A stretch of 7,311 nt of DNA. It comes from an uncultured Eubacteriaceae bacterium (GTDB lineage: Bacteria > Bacillota > Clostridia > Eubacteriales > UBA1433). The position numbers were made by a program, and so were the translations under genes. Under the pieces are notes generated by a model. The model did no database searches, was not told where the DNA came from, and saw only the letters and a program-made list of their open reading frames with translations. The DNA lies in contig CALGIV010000069.1 of NCBI GenBank assembly GCA_937914785.1, forward strand, positions 1 through 7,311, in the 5' to 3' direction. Of the stretch, positions 1-6,113 are shown piece after piece; position 1 is the first letter of the stretch; each line of letters opens with the position of its first letter.

Positions 1-2745
1 AACAGCAATCAGGATTATAACTTTAACCGCTTTGCCATTGTAGAACAGATGCAGTTTAACGTGACAGATAATATCGCAAGAGCGGATATTATCCTTGCAA
101 ACGGCGCGTTGACTACCGCGCGTTCAGATGCAAACGCGGTAAAGGCAGCCGTAGAGGGCGGCACGCCGTTTATCAGTGCGGCGTCTAATGCTTTCTTACG
201 TTCGCTGCTGGGCAACAGTAATTTAAATTATACCTCCCACGGCAGCACGACAGATGCGCTGACGACGGTAGAGTATATCGAAAAGAGTTACGTGACCGAA
301 TGGAACTATTTAAATGGGGACGATATCGTATATGGTCATGGCGGGAACGTCTTTACCATCATTCCGGATGGCGCGAAAGTTTTGATTAAAACGACGACGG
401 AAGACCCGATGGAAGGCTTTATTCGACAGGACCGTCTGGAGGTGTTCAAAGACGGCGTCATCGCGTTTGAATATTTTGAAGACGGGATGGATATTACGGC
501 GTTTGTCAATACCCTGACGCGCAAAGCGCATCAGCAGGATGAATATCGCTTTATTACAAATGCAGTTTACAGCAAAGTAGCAGTTGAAGATTTTGTAATA
601 CAGGTTGAAAATGGCGATATTGAATTCCCAACAATCGATTCTGTTACTTTTGATCCTGAAGCAAAATTGGCAAATGTTATGCTTCCGAACAACCTGGGTA
701 ATGGTAAATTCAAGTGGGTTGACGATACGGAAGTACCGATAGTCAAAAAAAGCAATTATGCCGTTATGTTTGTACCCAATGATGCCGGGGAAGTGGATTA
801 CAGCGATCTGGACGGCTGGAGTGCGGAACTTGGCGCCGTTGTGCGCAACGTAGCTGTAACGGTTCTGCCGAAAGAGTTGACGACAGAAAATACCACTGTT
901 CAGATAGAGTCACAGACGTATACCGGCAGTCCGATCGAGCCGGCGGTGACGGTTGTCTATAATGGCCGTACATTGACGAAAGACGATTATACGGTAAAAT
1001 ACAGCAACAATACGGATGTCGGCAGTAAGGCGGTTGCTTCGGTCGTATTGAAAGGAAACTACACAGGAGATATTCTCGCAAACTTTACAATCACTAAAGC
1101 ATTGGCGGACATTGTCGATTTTCCGGAGGCGATGCAGACCACGTATGCCCCTGAGCAAACACTGGCTGATTTGGGCGCGTTTACGGGTGGGAGTACAAAC
1201 GGAACATTCACCTGGGCAGATGCGACGGTCGTCCTGACGGTAAGCGTCAGTGAGTATGCAGTCTCCTTTAAGCCGGCGGATGTGGACTTGGCGGATTACA
1301 GTGAATTTGACGGCTGGGATGCCGATACGCAAACATTGATCGGAAAGGTGAGAGTCGATGTGGCACCGAAGGCCTTGAGCAAGGCAGACGTTGAAATGAC
1401 CGTTGCGGACCAGCAGTATACCGGCAGTGCATTGAAGCCGGAAGTGTCATTGACTTATAATGGACATGCATTGACATCTGAAGATTTTAGTGTCGATTAC
1501 GATAAAAATGTCGATGTTGGAAACGCCTCGCTGTCGATTGCGTTTAAGGGCAACTACAGCGGCAGCTTTGCTTCGTCGTTTAGCATTTTGCCTGCTGTGG
1601 TGACGAAAGAAGAGGCTGAAATTACAATTGACGATCAAAAATATACGGGCAAAGCAGTCGAGCCGGATGTAACGGTCGTATTCGGGGGCTTGACGCTGGA
1701 AGAAGGCAAAGACTTTACCGTAAAATTTACAGATAATGTAAAAATAGGTGAAGCGAAAGCAGAATTTACATTTAAAGGAAATTATGCGGGCGCATTTGCC
1801 GTAACCTTTAATATCACGAGCGAAGGCGCGCAGCAGGTCGACAAAAACCGCCTGTCCGGCGACAATCGTTTTGAGACGGCAGTTGCGATCAGTCAGGCAT
1901 CGTTTAAGACGGCACAAAGCGTCGTTCTGGTCGATGGATACAACTTCCCGGATGCGCTTGCGGCCGGCCCGCTGGCCTACGCGCTTAAGGCGCCTGTGTT
2001 GATGGTTGATACGCATACACAAACGCTTGACGAGGGGACGAAGAACGAAATCAAGCGCCTGGGGGCGACGGAGATCTATATTCTGGGCGGCAGCGCTGTG
2101 ATCAGCGACAAACTGGAATTAAGTCTTGTTGGCGAAGGGTATTCTGTTGCGCGCATTGCAGGCGATAATCGTTACGGCACGGCGGCGTTGATTGCAGAGA
2201 CGCTTGCGGAGCTTAAGGGAATTGAGACGCACGAGACGGTTATTCTGGCATTCGGCGGTAATTATCCCGATGCTTTGGGCGTCGGACCGGGCGCGTCGTT
2301 AAACGGTTATCCGATCGTCTTCACTGCTGCCGATACGATTCCGCCGGAATCGCAAAAGATTTTAGCCAATGCGGAACATATCATTATTGTCGGCGGCACA
2401 AGCGTTGTCGGAGAAACGGTTGAAGAGTTGTTGGTTGCCGAGACGATCGAACGCTTAAGCGGCGATAACCGGTATGAAACGGGTATTGAAATTCAGCAGT
2501 ATTTCTTTGAGGCTGCGGAGACGGCCTTTGCGGCGACCGGCAATAACTTTGCCGATGCACTGACAGGCGGTGTGGTTGCGGCCAGAGCCGAGGCGCCGAT
2601 TATCTTAGTCGATGGCAAGGGCAGTACGGTTCCGGATTTTGTTACGGCATACATTAAATCCAGCGGCGCGACACGTATTGTGATCTACGGCGGCTCAAGC
2701 GCTGTAAGCGGTACGGTTCAGAGATTGTTGAACGCAGCGCTGTAG
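1..2745 (+). CDS. Large modular cell-surface protein with three CWB2 repeats (5' end outside window)
   Basis: The reading frame is open from base 1, so the ATG at 49 is internal and the true start lies upstream; 914 residues are visible. Residues 1 to about 195 contain the motifs ADIILANGA, GGTPFISAASNA and, near the end, RKAHQQDEYRFITNAVY. To me these resemble the amidotransferase-like accessory domain that follows the catalytic domain in some M14 zinc carboxypeptidases; this is an inference from remembered family patterns. Residues about 202-606 form five Ig-like modules, and residues 617-914 are three CWB2 repeats, each opening with a variant of RLSGDNRFET. CWB2 triplets are known to hold proteins non-covalently on wall polymers in Clostridia, so the product is very likely secreted, although its signal peptide is not in view. 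It may be a wall-anchored peptidase, but no catalytic residues are visible. A terminator follows 17 bases after the stop, making this the last gene of its transcript. The surface-protein call is firm; the enzymatic role is not. Confidence 0.9.
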   Translation, partial: NSNQDYNFNRFAIVEQMQFNVTDNIARADIILANGALTTARSDANAVKAAVEGGTPFISAASNAFLRSLLGNSNLNYTSHGSTTDALTTVEYIEKSYVTEWNYLNGDDIVYGHGGNVFTIIPDGAKVLIKTTTEDPMEGFIRQDRLEVFKDGVIAFEYFEDGMDITAFVNTLTRKAHQQDEYRFITNAVYSKVAVEDFVIQVENGDIEFPTIDSVTFDPEAKLANVMLPNNLGNGKFKWVDDTEVPIVKKSNYAVMFVPNDAGEVDYSDLDGWSAELGAVVRNVAVTVLPKELTTENTTVQIESQTYTGSPIEPAVTVVYNGRTLTKDDYTVKYSNNTDVGSKAVASVVLKGNYTGDILANFTITKALADIVDFPEAMQTTYAPEQTLADLGAFTGGSTNGTFTWADATVVLTVSVSEYAVSFKPADVDLADYSEFDGWDADTQTLIGKVRVDVAPKALSKADVEMTVADQQYTGSALKPEVSLTYNGHALTSEDFSVDYDKNVDVGNASLSIAFKGNYSGSFASSFSILPAVVTKEEAEITIDDQKYTGKAVEPDVTVVFGGLTLEEGKDFTVKFTDNVKIGEAKAEFTFKGNYAGAFAVTFNITSEGAQQVDKNRLSGDNRFETAVAISQASFKTAQSVVLVDGYNFPDALAAGPLAYALKAPVLMVDTHTQTLDEGTKNEIKRLGATEIYILGGSAVISDKLELSLVGEGYSVARIAGDNRYGTAALIAETLAELKGIETHETVILAFGGNYPDALGVGPGASLNGYPIVFTAADTIPPESQKILANAEHIIIVGGTSVVGETVEELLVAETIERLSGDNRYETGIEIQQYFFEAAETAFAATGNNFADALTGGVVAARAEAPIILVDGKGSTVPDFVTAYIKSSGATRIVIYGGSSAVSGTVQRLLNAAL
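604..1818 (+). repeat. Alternating Ig-like modules, order A-B-A-B-B
   Basis: Two module types alternate in the protein. Type A (604-879 and 1099-1377, about 92 residues) shares a G-x-F-x-W core, a YAV-x-F-x-P strand, a DYS-x-x-DGW motif and a closing V-x-P-K-x-L. Type B (about 880-1098, 1378-1590 and 1600-1818, 71-73 residues) shares YTG near its start, a P-x-V-T/S-x-x-Y/F-x-G strand, an N-x-DVG or similar turn and a KGNYxG motif near its end. Both are common repeat types of Gram-positive surface proteins and probably act as stalk or spacer domains between the N-terminal domain and the wall-binding repeats. The copies have diverged at DNA level, so the array is not a recent duplication. Module borders are approximate. 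Confidence 0.8.
1849..2742 (+). repeat. Three tandem CWB2 cell-wall-binding repeats
   Basis: Repeats begin at 1849, 2152 and 2452 with RLSGDNRFET, RIAGDNRYGT and RLSGDNRYET. The spacing is 101 and 100 residues, and the last copy runs to the C-terminus. Each contains the family's second signature, a N-[FY]-x-DAL-x-x-G/A segment (NFPDALAAG, NYPDALGVG, NFADALTGG), and a G-G-[ST]-[SA] turn close to its end (ILGGSAVIS, IVGGTSVVG, IYGGSSAVS). Three copies is the usual number for this family (Pfam Cell wall binding repeat 2), in which the triplet folds as one pseudo-trimeric unit that binds an anionic wall polymer. Confidence 0.95.
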
Positions 2746-2762
2746 GCAGGTTGGCCTTTTAT

Positions 2763-2792
2763 AAAAACACCCTCTGAAAAGAGGGTGTTTTT
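2763..2792 (+). terminator. Intrinsic terminator of the surface-protein gene
   Basis: A perfect 13-bp inverted repeat AAAAACACCCTCT / AGAGGGTGTTTTT closes a GAAA tetraloop, starting 17 bases after the stop codon. The 3' arm ends in five T. The A-rich 5' arm makes it potentially usable from either direction. Confidence 0.93.
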
Positions 2793-2829
2793 GCCTGATG
2801 TTAAAATTTTGTACATCCTGATGAATAAG

Positions 2830-2857
2830 TCATAAATGTGGAAAATATTAATATTAT
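2830..2857 (+). promoter_or_regulatory. Candidate sigma-E-like promoter of spoIVA
   Basis: In Bacillus subtilis spoIVA is transcribed by mother-cell sigma-E. Here TCATAAA at 2830-2836 fits the sigma-E -35 pattern, and 13 bases later AATATTAT (2850-2857) is a degenerate match to the -10 pattern CATACAnT. GATACATT at 2866-2873 fits the -10 pattern better, but it would place the transcript start at the ribosome binding site. The stretch is very AT-rich, so chance matches are likely. The ribosome binding site GGGGGGA at 2874-2880 lies four bases before the ATG. Confidence 0.3.
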
Positions 2858-2884
2858 ATAACAAAGATACATTGGGGGGATATT

Positions 2885-4345
2885 ATGAACGTTTATCAGG
2901 ACATCGCACAAAGGACATCCGGCGACATATACATTGGTGTTGTTGGCCCTGTACGAACAGGGAAGTCGACTTTCATCAAGAAGTTTATGGAAGCGCTCGT
3001 GCTGCCGAATATTGAAAACCCGATCAAACGCGAACGCGCGCTGGACGAATTGCCGCAAAGCGCATCCGGACGCACGATTATGACGGCGGAGCCCAAGTTT
3101 ATTCCGGCCGAAGCCGTAGAGGTGGAGATTGCGGAAGGCGCGCACATGTCGGTTCGAATGATCGACTGTGTCGGTTACGTCGTGCGCGGCGCATCGGGAT
3201 ATGAAGAAGACGGTGAGCCGCGTATGGTGAATACGCCGTGGAGCGATAATTCGATGCCGTTTGAGAAAGCGGCGGAGATGGGGACGAAAAAAGTCATCAC
3301 GGAACACAGCACGGTGGGGATTCTCGTGACGACCGACGGCAGCATTACCGGCATCGACCGCGAGGAATATGAAGAAGCCGAAGCGCGCGTAGCCTATGAA
3401 CTTAAAGAGATGGGCAAACCGTTTGTCATTTTATTAAATACGGTTTATCCGTATACGCAGGAAGCCAATGACCTGGCAGAAAGTATGCAGGAAAAGTATG
3501 GCGTGTCGGTCGTCGTAGCAGACGTGATGAATATGCCGTATGACAAACTGGATGAAATTTTTGCTGCGTTGCTCGATGAGTTCTCGGTCGCAGATATCGT
3601 CTACCGTATGCCGGTCTGGTTTAAGGCGATGAGTAAGACGCCGGAAGCACTGGCCGTCTACTGCGACGCATTCAGACAGATCAGTGATGCAAACGATAAG
3701 CTCGGCAGTATTCGCGCAAAGATTGAAGAAGCTGCAACGGAAGAGTTGCAGTTCGATATTGCAGATATTGAGGCCGGAACAGGAACGATTTACGTCGATG
3801 TGAATCCGGATAAGCGTGTTTTTTACGATATGCTCAGCGATATTTCCGGAGAAGACATTGCGGATGATTACCGCATCGTCGAGTATCTTGCATTGATGGC
3901 AGAGATTAGAAAAGAGTATGACGACATCAAGGATGCGCTTATCAGCGCCAAGACGACAGGTTACGGCGTTGTGATGCCCAATCGTGACGATATTACGACG
4001 AAAGCACCGCAGCGCGTGTATAAATCCGGGCGTTACGGGATGAACGTCATTGCGCATGCGGAGACGATGCACATTATTTGCGCCGACGTCTATGCGAAAG
4101 TGTCACCCGTCATTGGGGCGGATGAGAGCAGCGTGACGGTGATTGAGAATATGTTGGCAGATTACGAGAGCGATAACACGGCGCTGTGGAATATGGAGAT
4201 ATTCGGCCGCACGCTGGGCGATATGATTGAAGACAATATCGCTTCGCGCGTAATGGCCTTGCAGCCGAAAACCAAGAAGCGCCTGCAAAATGCCGTGACG
4301 AAAGCGTCGAACGGTGAGAGCGGCGTCATTGTCATCGTGTTGTAA
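2885..4345 (+). CDS. spoIVA: Stage IV sporulation protein A (spore coat morphogenetic ATPase)
   Basis: The protein has 486 residues, close to the 492 of B. subtilis SpoIVA, and aligns with my recollection of that protein almost throughout. In the known system SpoIVA is made in the mother cell, is tethered by SpoVM to the outer forespore membrane, hydrolyses ATP and polymerises irreversibly into the basement layer on which the coat is assembled. Visible motifs are Walker A GPVRTGKS at 21-28 (Lys27 matches K30), ELPQSASGRTIMT at 55-67, Walker B-like MIDCVGY at 92-98 (Asp94 matches D97), and the conserved EHSTVGILVTTDG segment. The C-terminus ends in the hydrophobic GVIVIVL typical of the family. 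The region after about residue 235 corresponds to the middle and SpoVM-interacting C-terminal domains. The ATG at 2885 has a G-rich ribosome binding site and lies just before the conserved start. One oddity is Ala68 where B. subtilis has the second of two adjacent threonines (T70, T71). The gene appears to be transcribed alone. Confidence 0.98.
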   Translation: MNVYQDIAQRTSGDIYIGVVGPVRTGKSTFIKKFMEALVLPNIENPIKRERALDELPQSASGRTIMTAEPKFIPAEAVEVEIAEGAHMSVRMIDCVGYVVRGASGYEEDGEPRMVNTPWSDNSMPFEKAAEMGTKKVITEHSTVGILVTTDGSITGIDREEYEEAEARVAYELKEMGKPFVILLNTVYPYTQEANDLAESMQEKYGVSVVVADVMNMPYDKLDEIFAALLDEFSVADIVYRMPVWFKAMSKTPEALAVYCDAFRQISDANDKLGSIRAKIEEAATEELQFDIADIEAGTGTIYVDVNPDKRVFYDMLSDISGEDIADDYRIVEYLALMAEIRKEYDDIKDALISAKTTGYGVVMPNRDDITTKAPQRVYKSGRYGMNVIAHAETMHIICADVYAKVSPVIGADESSVTVIENMLADYESDNTALWNMEIFGRTLGDMIEDNIASRVMALQPKTKKRLQNAVTKASNGESGVIVIVL

Positions 4346-4372
4346 TGGCTCAATCCCCAATGTGTTCCTGAA

Positions 4373-4401
4373 AGCCAAATGCACAATTTGTGTATTTGGC
4401 T
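4373..4401 (+). terminator. Near-perfect 29-nt palindrome after spoIVA, probable terminator
   Basis: The arms AGCCAAATGCACAA (4373-4386) and TTGTGTATTTGGCT (4388-4401) pair over 14 positions with one G-T wobble around a single central base, so the real hairpin has roughly 12 pairs and a five-base loop. It begins 27 bases after the spoIVA stop. The following GATTTTAG is only a weak T-tract, so an operator-like role ahead of the next promoter (from 4442) is possible as well. Confidence 0.55.
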
Positions 4402-4441
4402 GATTTTAGTTCAGGGTTTTTGTTCAAAACGGAATCTGATC

Positions 4442-4470
4442 TTGCACTTTTTACCGCTGCACGGTATAAT
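4442..4470 (+). promoter_or_regulatory. Sigma-A-type promoter for the membrane protein-HAD pair
   Basis: TTGCAC (4442-4447) and a perfect TATAAT (4465-4470) are separated by exactly 17 bases. Transcription would start near 4477, about 24 bases before the ATG at 4501. This supports vegetative expression separate from spoIVA. Confidence 0.75.
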
Positions 4471-4489
4471 ATACGAAATGACTTTGAGC

Positions 4490-4495
4490 AGGAGG
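4490..4495 (+). promoter_or_regulatory. Ribosome binding site that sets the start at 4501
   Basis: AGGAGG lies five bases before the ATG at 4501. The frame stays open upstream to a GTG at 4390, but that start lies ahead of the predicted transcript start and inside the palindrome, so 4501 is preferred. Confidence 0.85.
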
Positions 4496-4500
4496 GCCAG

Positions 4501-5052
4501 ATGGCAAAGCAACAGACAGGACGCACGATTGAATGGACGACCCATCTCGACAACAGGAAGTATCGGATTAAGGCCATCATCAGCTCTTTTGGCGGACGGC
4601 ATAAAATATATGTAAATGACGAATTGGTGCCGTTTACGGGCAACGCATTTATCTCCTGGCTGGCGGGTTTTGACCAGCGCTTGCCGATTGAAGGGCATGA
4701 CGTGTATATATTCGGCAGAGGCAGTAAAGTTGAACTTGCCGTAGACGGTAAAGTGCGCGGCGATAAAAAAGCGAAGTTTCAGCCAATGCCGCCGACACCG
4801 AAATGGTTGTGGATTTTCAATCTTCTGCTGGTTTTTCTTGTTCCGTTAGGGCAGTTTCGTTTAATCCCCTTTATTCTGGCTTTTGGCGGCATTTTATTGT
4901 GTACCCAGTATGCGCATAAACCAAAGCCCGAAAATGAACGTCTGGTTACTACGCTGATGGTCTTTATCCTGGTCGTTGCGCTCTTTTTCGTCGCGGGTAT
5001 GTTTACGAGTACGATAGATTTGTGGTTCCTGCCGGCGCCGGCACAGGGATAA
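4501..5052 (+). CDS. Membrane protein of unknown function with a soluble N-terminal domain
   Basis: The 183-residue protein is not recognised. Residues 1-97 are soluble, with alternating short strands predicted by eye; two segments (HKIYVNDELVPF at about 34-45 and SKVELAVDGKVRG at about 75-87) look like related beta-hairpins, which would suit a small beta-sandwich. The linker QPMPPTPK is followed by three hydrophobic segments, about 101-119, 120-137 and 148-168, with the charged stretch HKPKPENER between the second and third. There is no signal peptide, so the N-terminal domain is probably cytoplasmic. The next gene starts 10 bases after the stop and no promoter is visible between them, so the two are probably co-transcribed. 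The N-terminal pattern loosely recalls FAIM-type beta domains, but I do not claim homology. Confidence 0.85.
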   Translation: MAKQQTGRTIEWTTHLDNRKYRIKAIISSFGGRHKIYVNDELVPFTGNAFISWLAGFDQRLPIEGHDVYIFGRGSKVELAVDGKVRGDKKAKFQPMPPTPKWLWIFNLLLVFLVPLGQFRLIPFILAFGGILLCTQYAHKPKPENERLVTTLMVFILVVALFFVAGMFTSTIDLWFLPAPAQG

Positions 5053-5062
5053 AGGTGACAGA

Positions 5063-5707
5063 ATGAAAGCTGCGATTTTTGATATGGATGGTACGCTGCT
5101 CGATTCGATGACATTCTGGTATTCGCTCAGGCAGCGCGTCGTCGACCATTTGGATCTTACGCTGCCACCCGGAGAAGGGGTGGATGCCAAGACGCTTTCG
5201 GAAATGATGGACTATATCTCGATGTTGAGCGATGGCAATATCACGCCGGAAGAAGTTCATCAGGTACACCATGAGATTATTGAGGGTTATTATACATCTG
5301 AGGCGCAGGCGAAGCCGGGCGTCGTAGCATATTTGGATTTACTGGAAAAAAACGGGGTGCGCTGTTGCGTGGCGACCGAGACCGATACACCGCTGGCTCA
5401 TCTCGCTTTAAGGCAGGCCGGAATCGATGAATACTTCGGTTTTGTCATCAGTGCGAAGGATGTGGGCACAAACAAGCATGAACCGACAATTTTTTACAAG
5501 GCAGCAGAGATGCTCGACAGCAGCATCAGCGACGTCATCGTGTTTGAAGATTCTTATTATGCTGCCAAAACAGCGACTGAGGCGGGGTTTAAAGTCTACA
5601 GCGTGTGGGATGAGAATCAGATGTGGCGTCCCGGCGATATTACGGAAGTCTCAGAGCTTCATTATCCGACATTTGAAGACTATGTAAAATACCGTATTGT
5701 GCAATAA
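5063..5707 (+). CDS. HAD-superfamily hydrolase, beta-phosphoglucomutase-like
   Basis: The 214-residue protein has all four HAD motifs in order. Motif I is FDMDGT, with nucleophile Asp7 and acid/base Asp9; motif II is Thr105 in VATET; motif III is Lys138 in GTNKHEP; and motif IV is FEDS with Glu162 and Asp163. A helical cap of about 65 residues (roughly 16-80) sits between motifs I and II, the C1-cap arrangement of subfamily IA phosphatases and phosphoglucomutases. These enzymes transfer or hydrolyse phosphate through a phospho-aspartate with Mg2+. The substrate cannot be deduced, and the family is known for broad specificity. The ATG at 5063 follows AAAGGTGA at 5051-5058, which overlaps the stop of the membrane-protein gene. 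That coupling suggests a joint role, perhaps with a phosphorylated small molecule, but this is inference. Confidence 0.93.
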   Translation: MKAAIFDMDGTLLDSMTFWYSLRQRVVDHLDLTLPPGEGVDAKTLSEMMDYISMLSDGNITPEEVHQVHHEIIEGYYTSEAQAKPGVVAYLDLLEKNGVRCCVATETDTPLAHLALRQAGIDEYFGFVISAKDVGTNKHEPTIFYKAAEMLDSSISDVIVFEDSYYAAKTATEAGFKVYSVWDENQMWRPGDITEVSELHYPTFEDYVKYRIVQ

Positions 5708-5708
5708 T

Positions 5709-5737
5709 AAACATCCCCAATGGCGGGGTGTTTTTTT
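5709..5737 (+). terminator. Intrinsic terminator after the HAD gene
   Basis: AAACATCCCC pairs with GGGGTGTTT, with one bulged T, around a short loop, and runs into seven T (5731-5737). It begins two bases after the stop codon. Confidence 0.88.
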
Positions 5738-5895
5738 ATAGCCTGTATGCGCAACGCAATCTTAAAATTTTGCCGAGTGATAAAAATATTAAAATGATTC
5801 TTTATCAAAAAGATTTATAAAACTGCAATTAATAGAACAATAGAACGTTTACAAGAATGTTTTTTAGAAAAAGAGCATTTTTTTTTAAAAAAGTG
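5738..5895. other. AT-rich intergenic stretch without a supported gene
   Basis: No convincing ORF with a ribosome binding site is present. The stretch is markedly richer in A and T than the flanking genes, with long A and T runs at about 5861-5892. It holds a weak inverted repeat TGATAAA / TTTATCA (5778-5784 and 5801-5807) and the octamer GTTTACAA at 5847-5854, which recurs at 5895-5902 over the ilvB leader promoter. The AT-rich tract may act as an upstream promoter element. Confidence 0.6.
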
Positions 5896-5924
5896 TTTAC
5901 AAATGATTTTTCGTGTGATATAGT
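5896..5924 (+). promoter_or_regulatory. Strong extended -10 sigma-A promoter for the ilvB leader
   Basis: TTTACA (5896-5901, five of six consensus bases) and TATAGT (5919-5924, five of six) are 17 bases apart, and TGA directly before the -10 gives the extended TGn motif. The predicted transcript start is near 5931, placing the leader ORF and the terminator at 6114-6148 inside the transcribed leader. AT-rich DNA lies immediately upstream. Confidence 0.85.
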
Positions 5925-5938
5925 AAAAAAAATTTTCG

Positions 5939-5944
5939 AAAGGG
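5939..5944 (+). promoter_or_regulatory. Ribosome binding site of the leader ORF
   Basis: AAAGGG lies two bases before the ATG at 5947 and 11 bases before an in-frame ATG at 5956. Neither spacing is ideal, so the leader peptide has either 40 or 37 residues. The Ile/Val/Leu block is included in both. Confidence 0.55.
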
Positions 5945-5946
5945 AA

Positions 5947-6069
5947 ATGAACAAAATGTTGAATATGTTTGTCAGCGTCATTCTTATTAGCGTCATTATT
6001 AACATTATTGTCCTCGTGGTCAACAATAATGTCGCTTTTGGTTACGCTGCAAACAGATTAAAAATTTAG
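5947..6069 (+). CDS. Branched-chain amino-acid-rich leader peptide upstream of ilvB
   Basis: This is a 40-codon ORF (37 if it starts at 5956). Residues 9-25 contain six Val, six Ile and two Leu, 14 of 17, interrupted only by two Ser and one Asn; 18 of all 40 residues are Val, Ile or Leu. All six Ile codons in the block are ATT, and five of six Val codons are GTC. Acetolactate synthase feeds the Val, Leu and Ile pathways, so the codon content matches the end products of the downstream gene, as in the ilv leader peptides of enteric bacteria. The frame is open further upstream, to 5857, but that part lies before the predicted transcript start. The alternative is a genuine small membrane protein, since the same run would make one membrane helix. 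The terminator and competing pairings downstream favour the leader reading. Confidence 0.72.
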   Translation: MNKMLNMFVSVILISVIINIIVLVVNNNVAFGYAANRLKI

Positions 6070-6113
6070 CTTACATAGCCCTCTGGAAGCAAAAAAGTAA
6101 ATTTGAAATCAGG

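Noticed and set aside
49..51. ATG at 49 as the start of the surface protein
   Set aside because: The frame is open to base 1 and there is no ribosome binding site or signal peptide after this ATG, so the gene begins outside the window.
1447..2022. Long minus-strand ORFs under the surface-protein and spoIVA genes
   Set aside because: Their translations are rich in Arg, His and Cys with no recognisable domain or ribosome binding site, as expected for antisense shadows of real genes.
1849..2742. CWB2 repeats as DNA repeats or a CRISPR-like array
   Set aside because: The roughly 300-base periodicity is purely protein-level, coding for homologous domains with diverged DNA. There are no short identical repeats with spacers.
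4390..4500. GTG start at 4390 for the membrane protein
   Set aside because: It lies within the palindrome and upstream of the predicted promoter. The ATG at 4501 has a consensus ribosome binding site at good spacing.
5778..5807. TGATAAA / TTTATCA inverted repeat as an operator
   Set aside because: The arms are seven bases of pure AT-rich sequence, 16 bases apart, in a very AT-rich tract; chance is sufficient.
5928..5946. CodY box at the leader transcript start (AATTTTCGAAAGGGA)
   Set aside because: Only the left half matches AATTTTCWGAAAATT. About six of 15 positions disagree and the central base is missing, so it is not supported as a site.
5857..6069. 70-residue small protein starting at 5857
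   Set aside because: The promoter at 5896-5924 lies inside this frame and the ATG at 5857 has no ribosome binding site. Only the part from 5947 or 5956 is expected to be translated.
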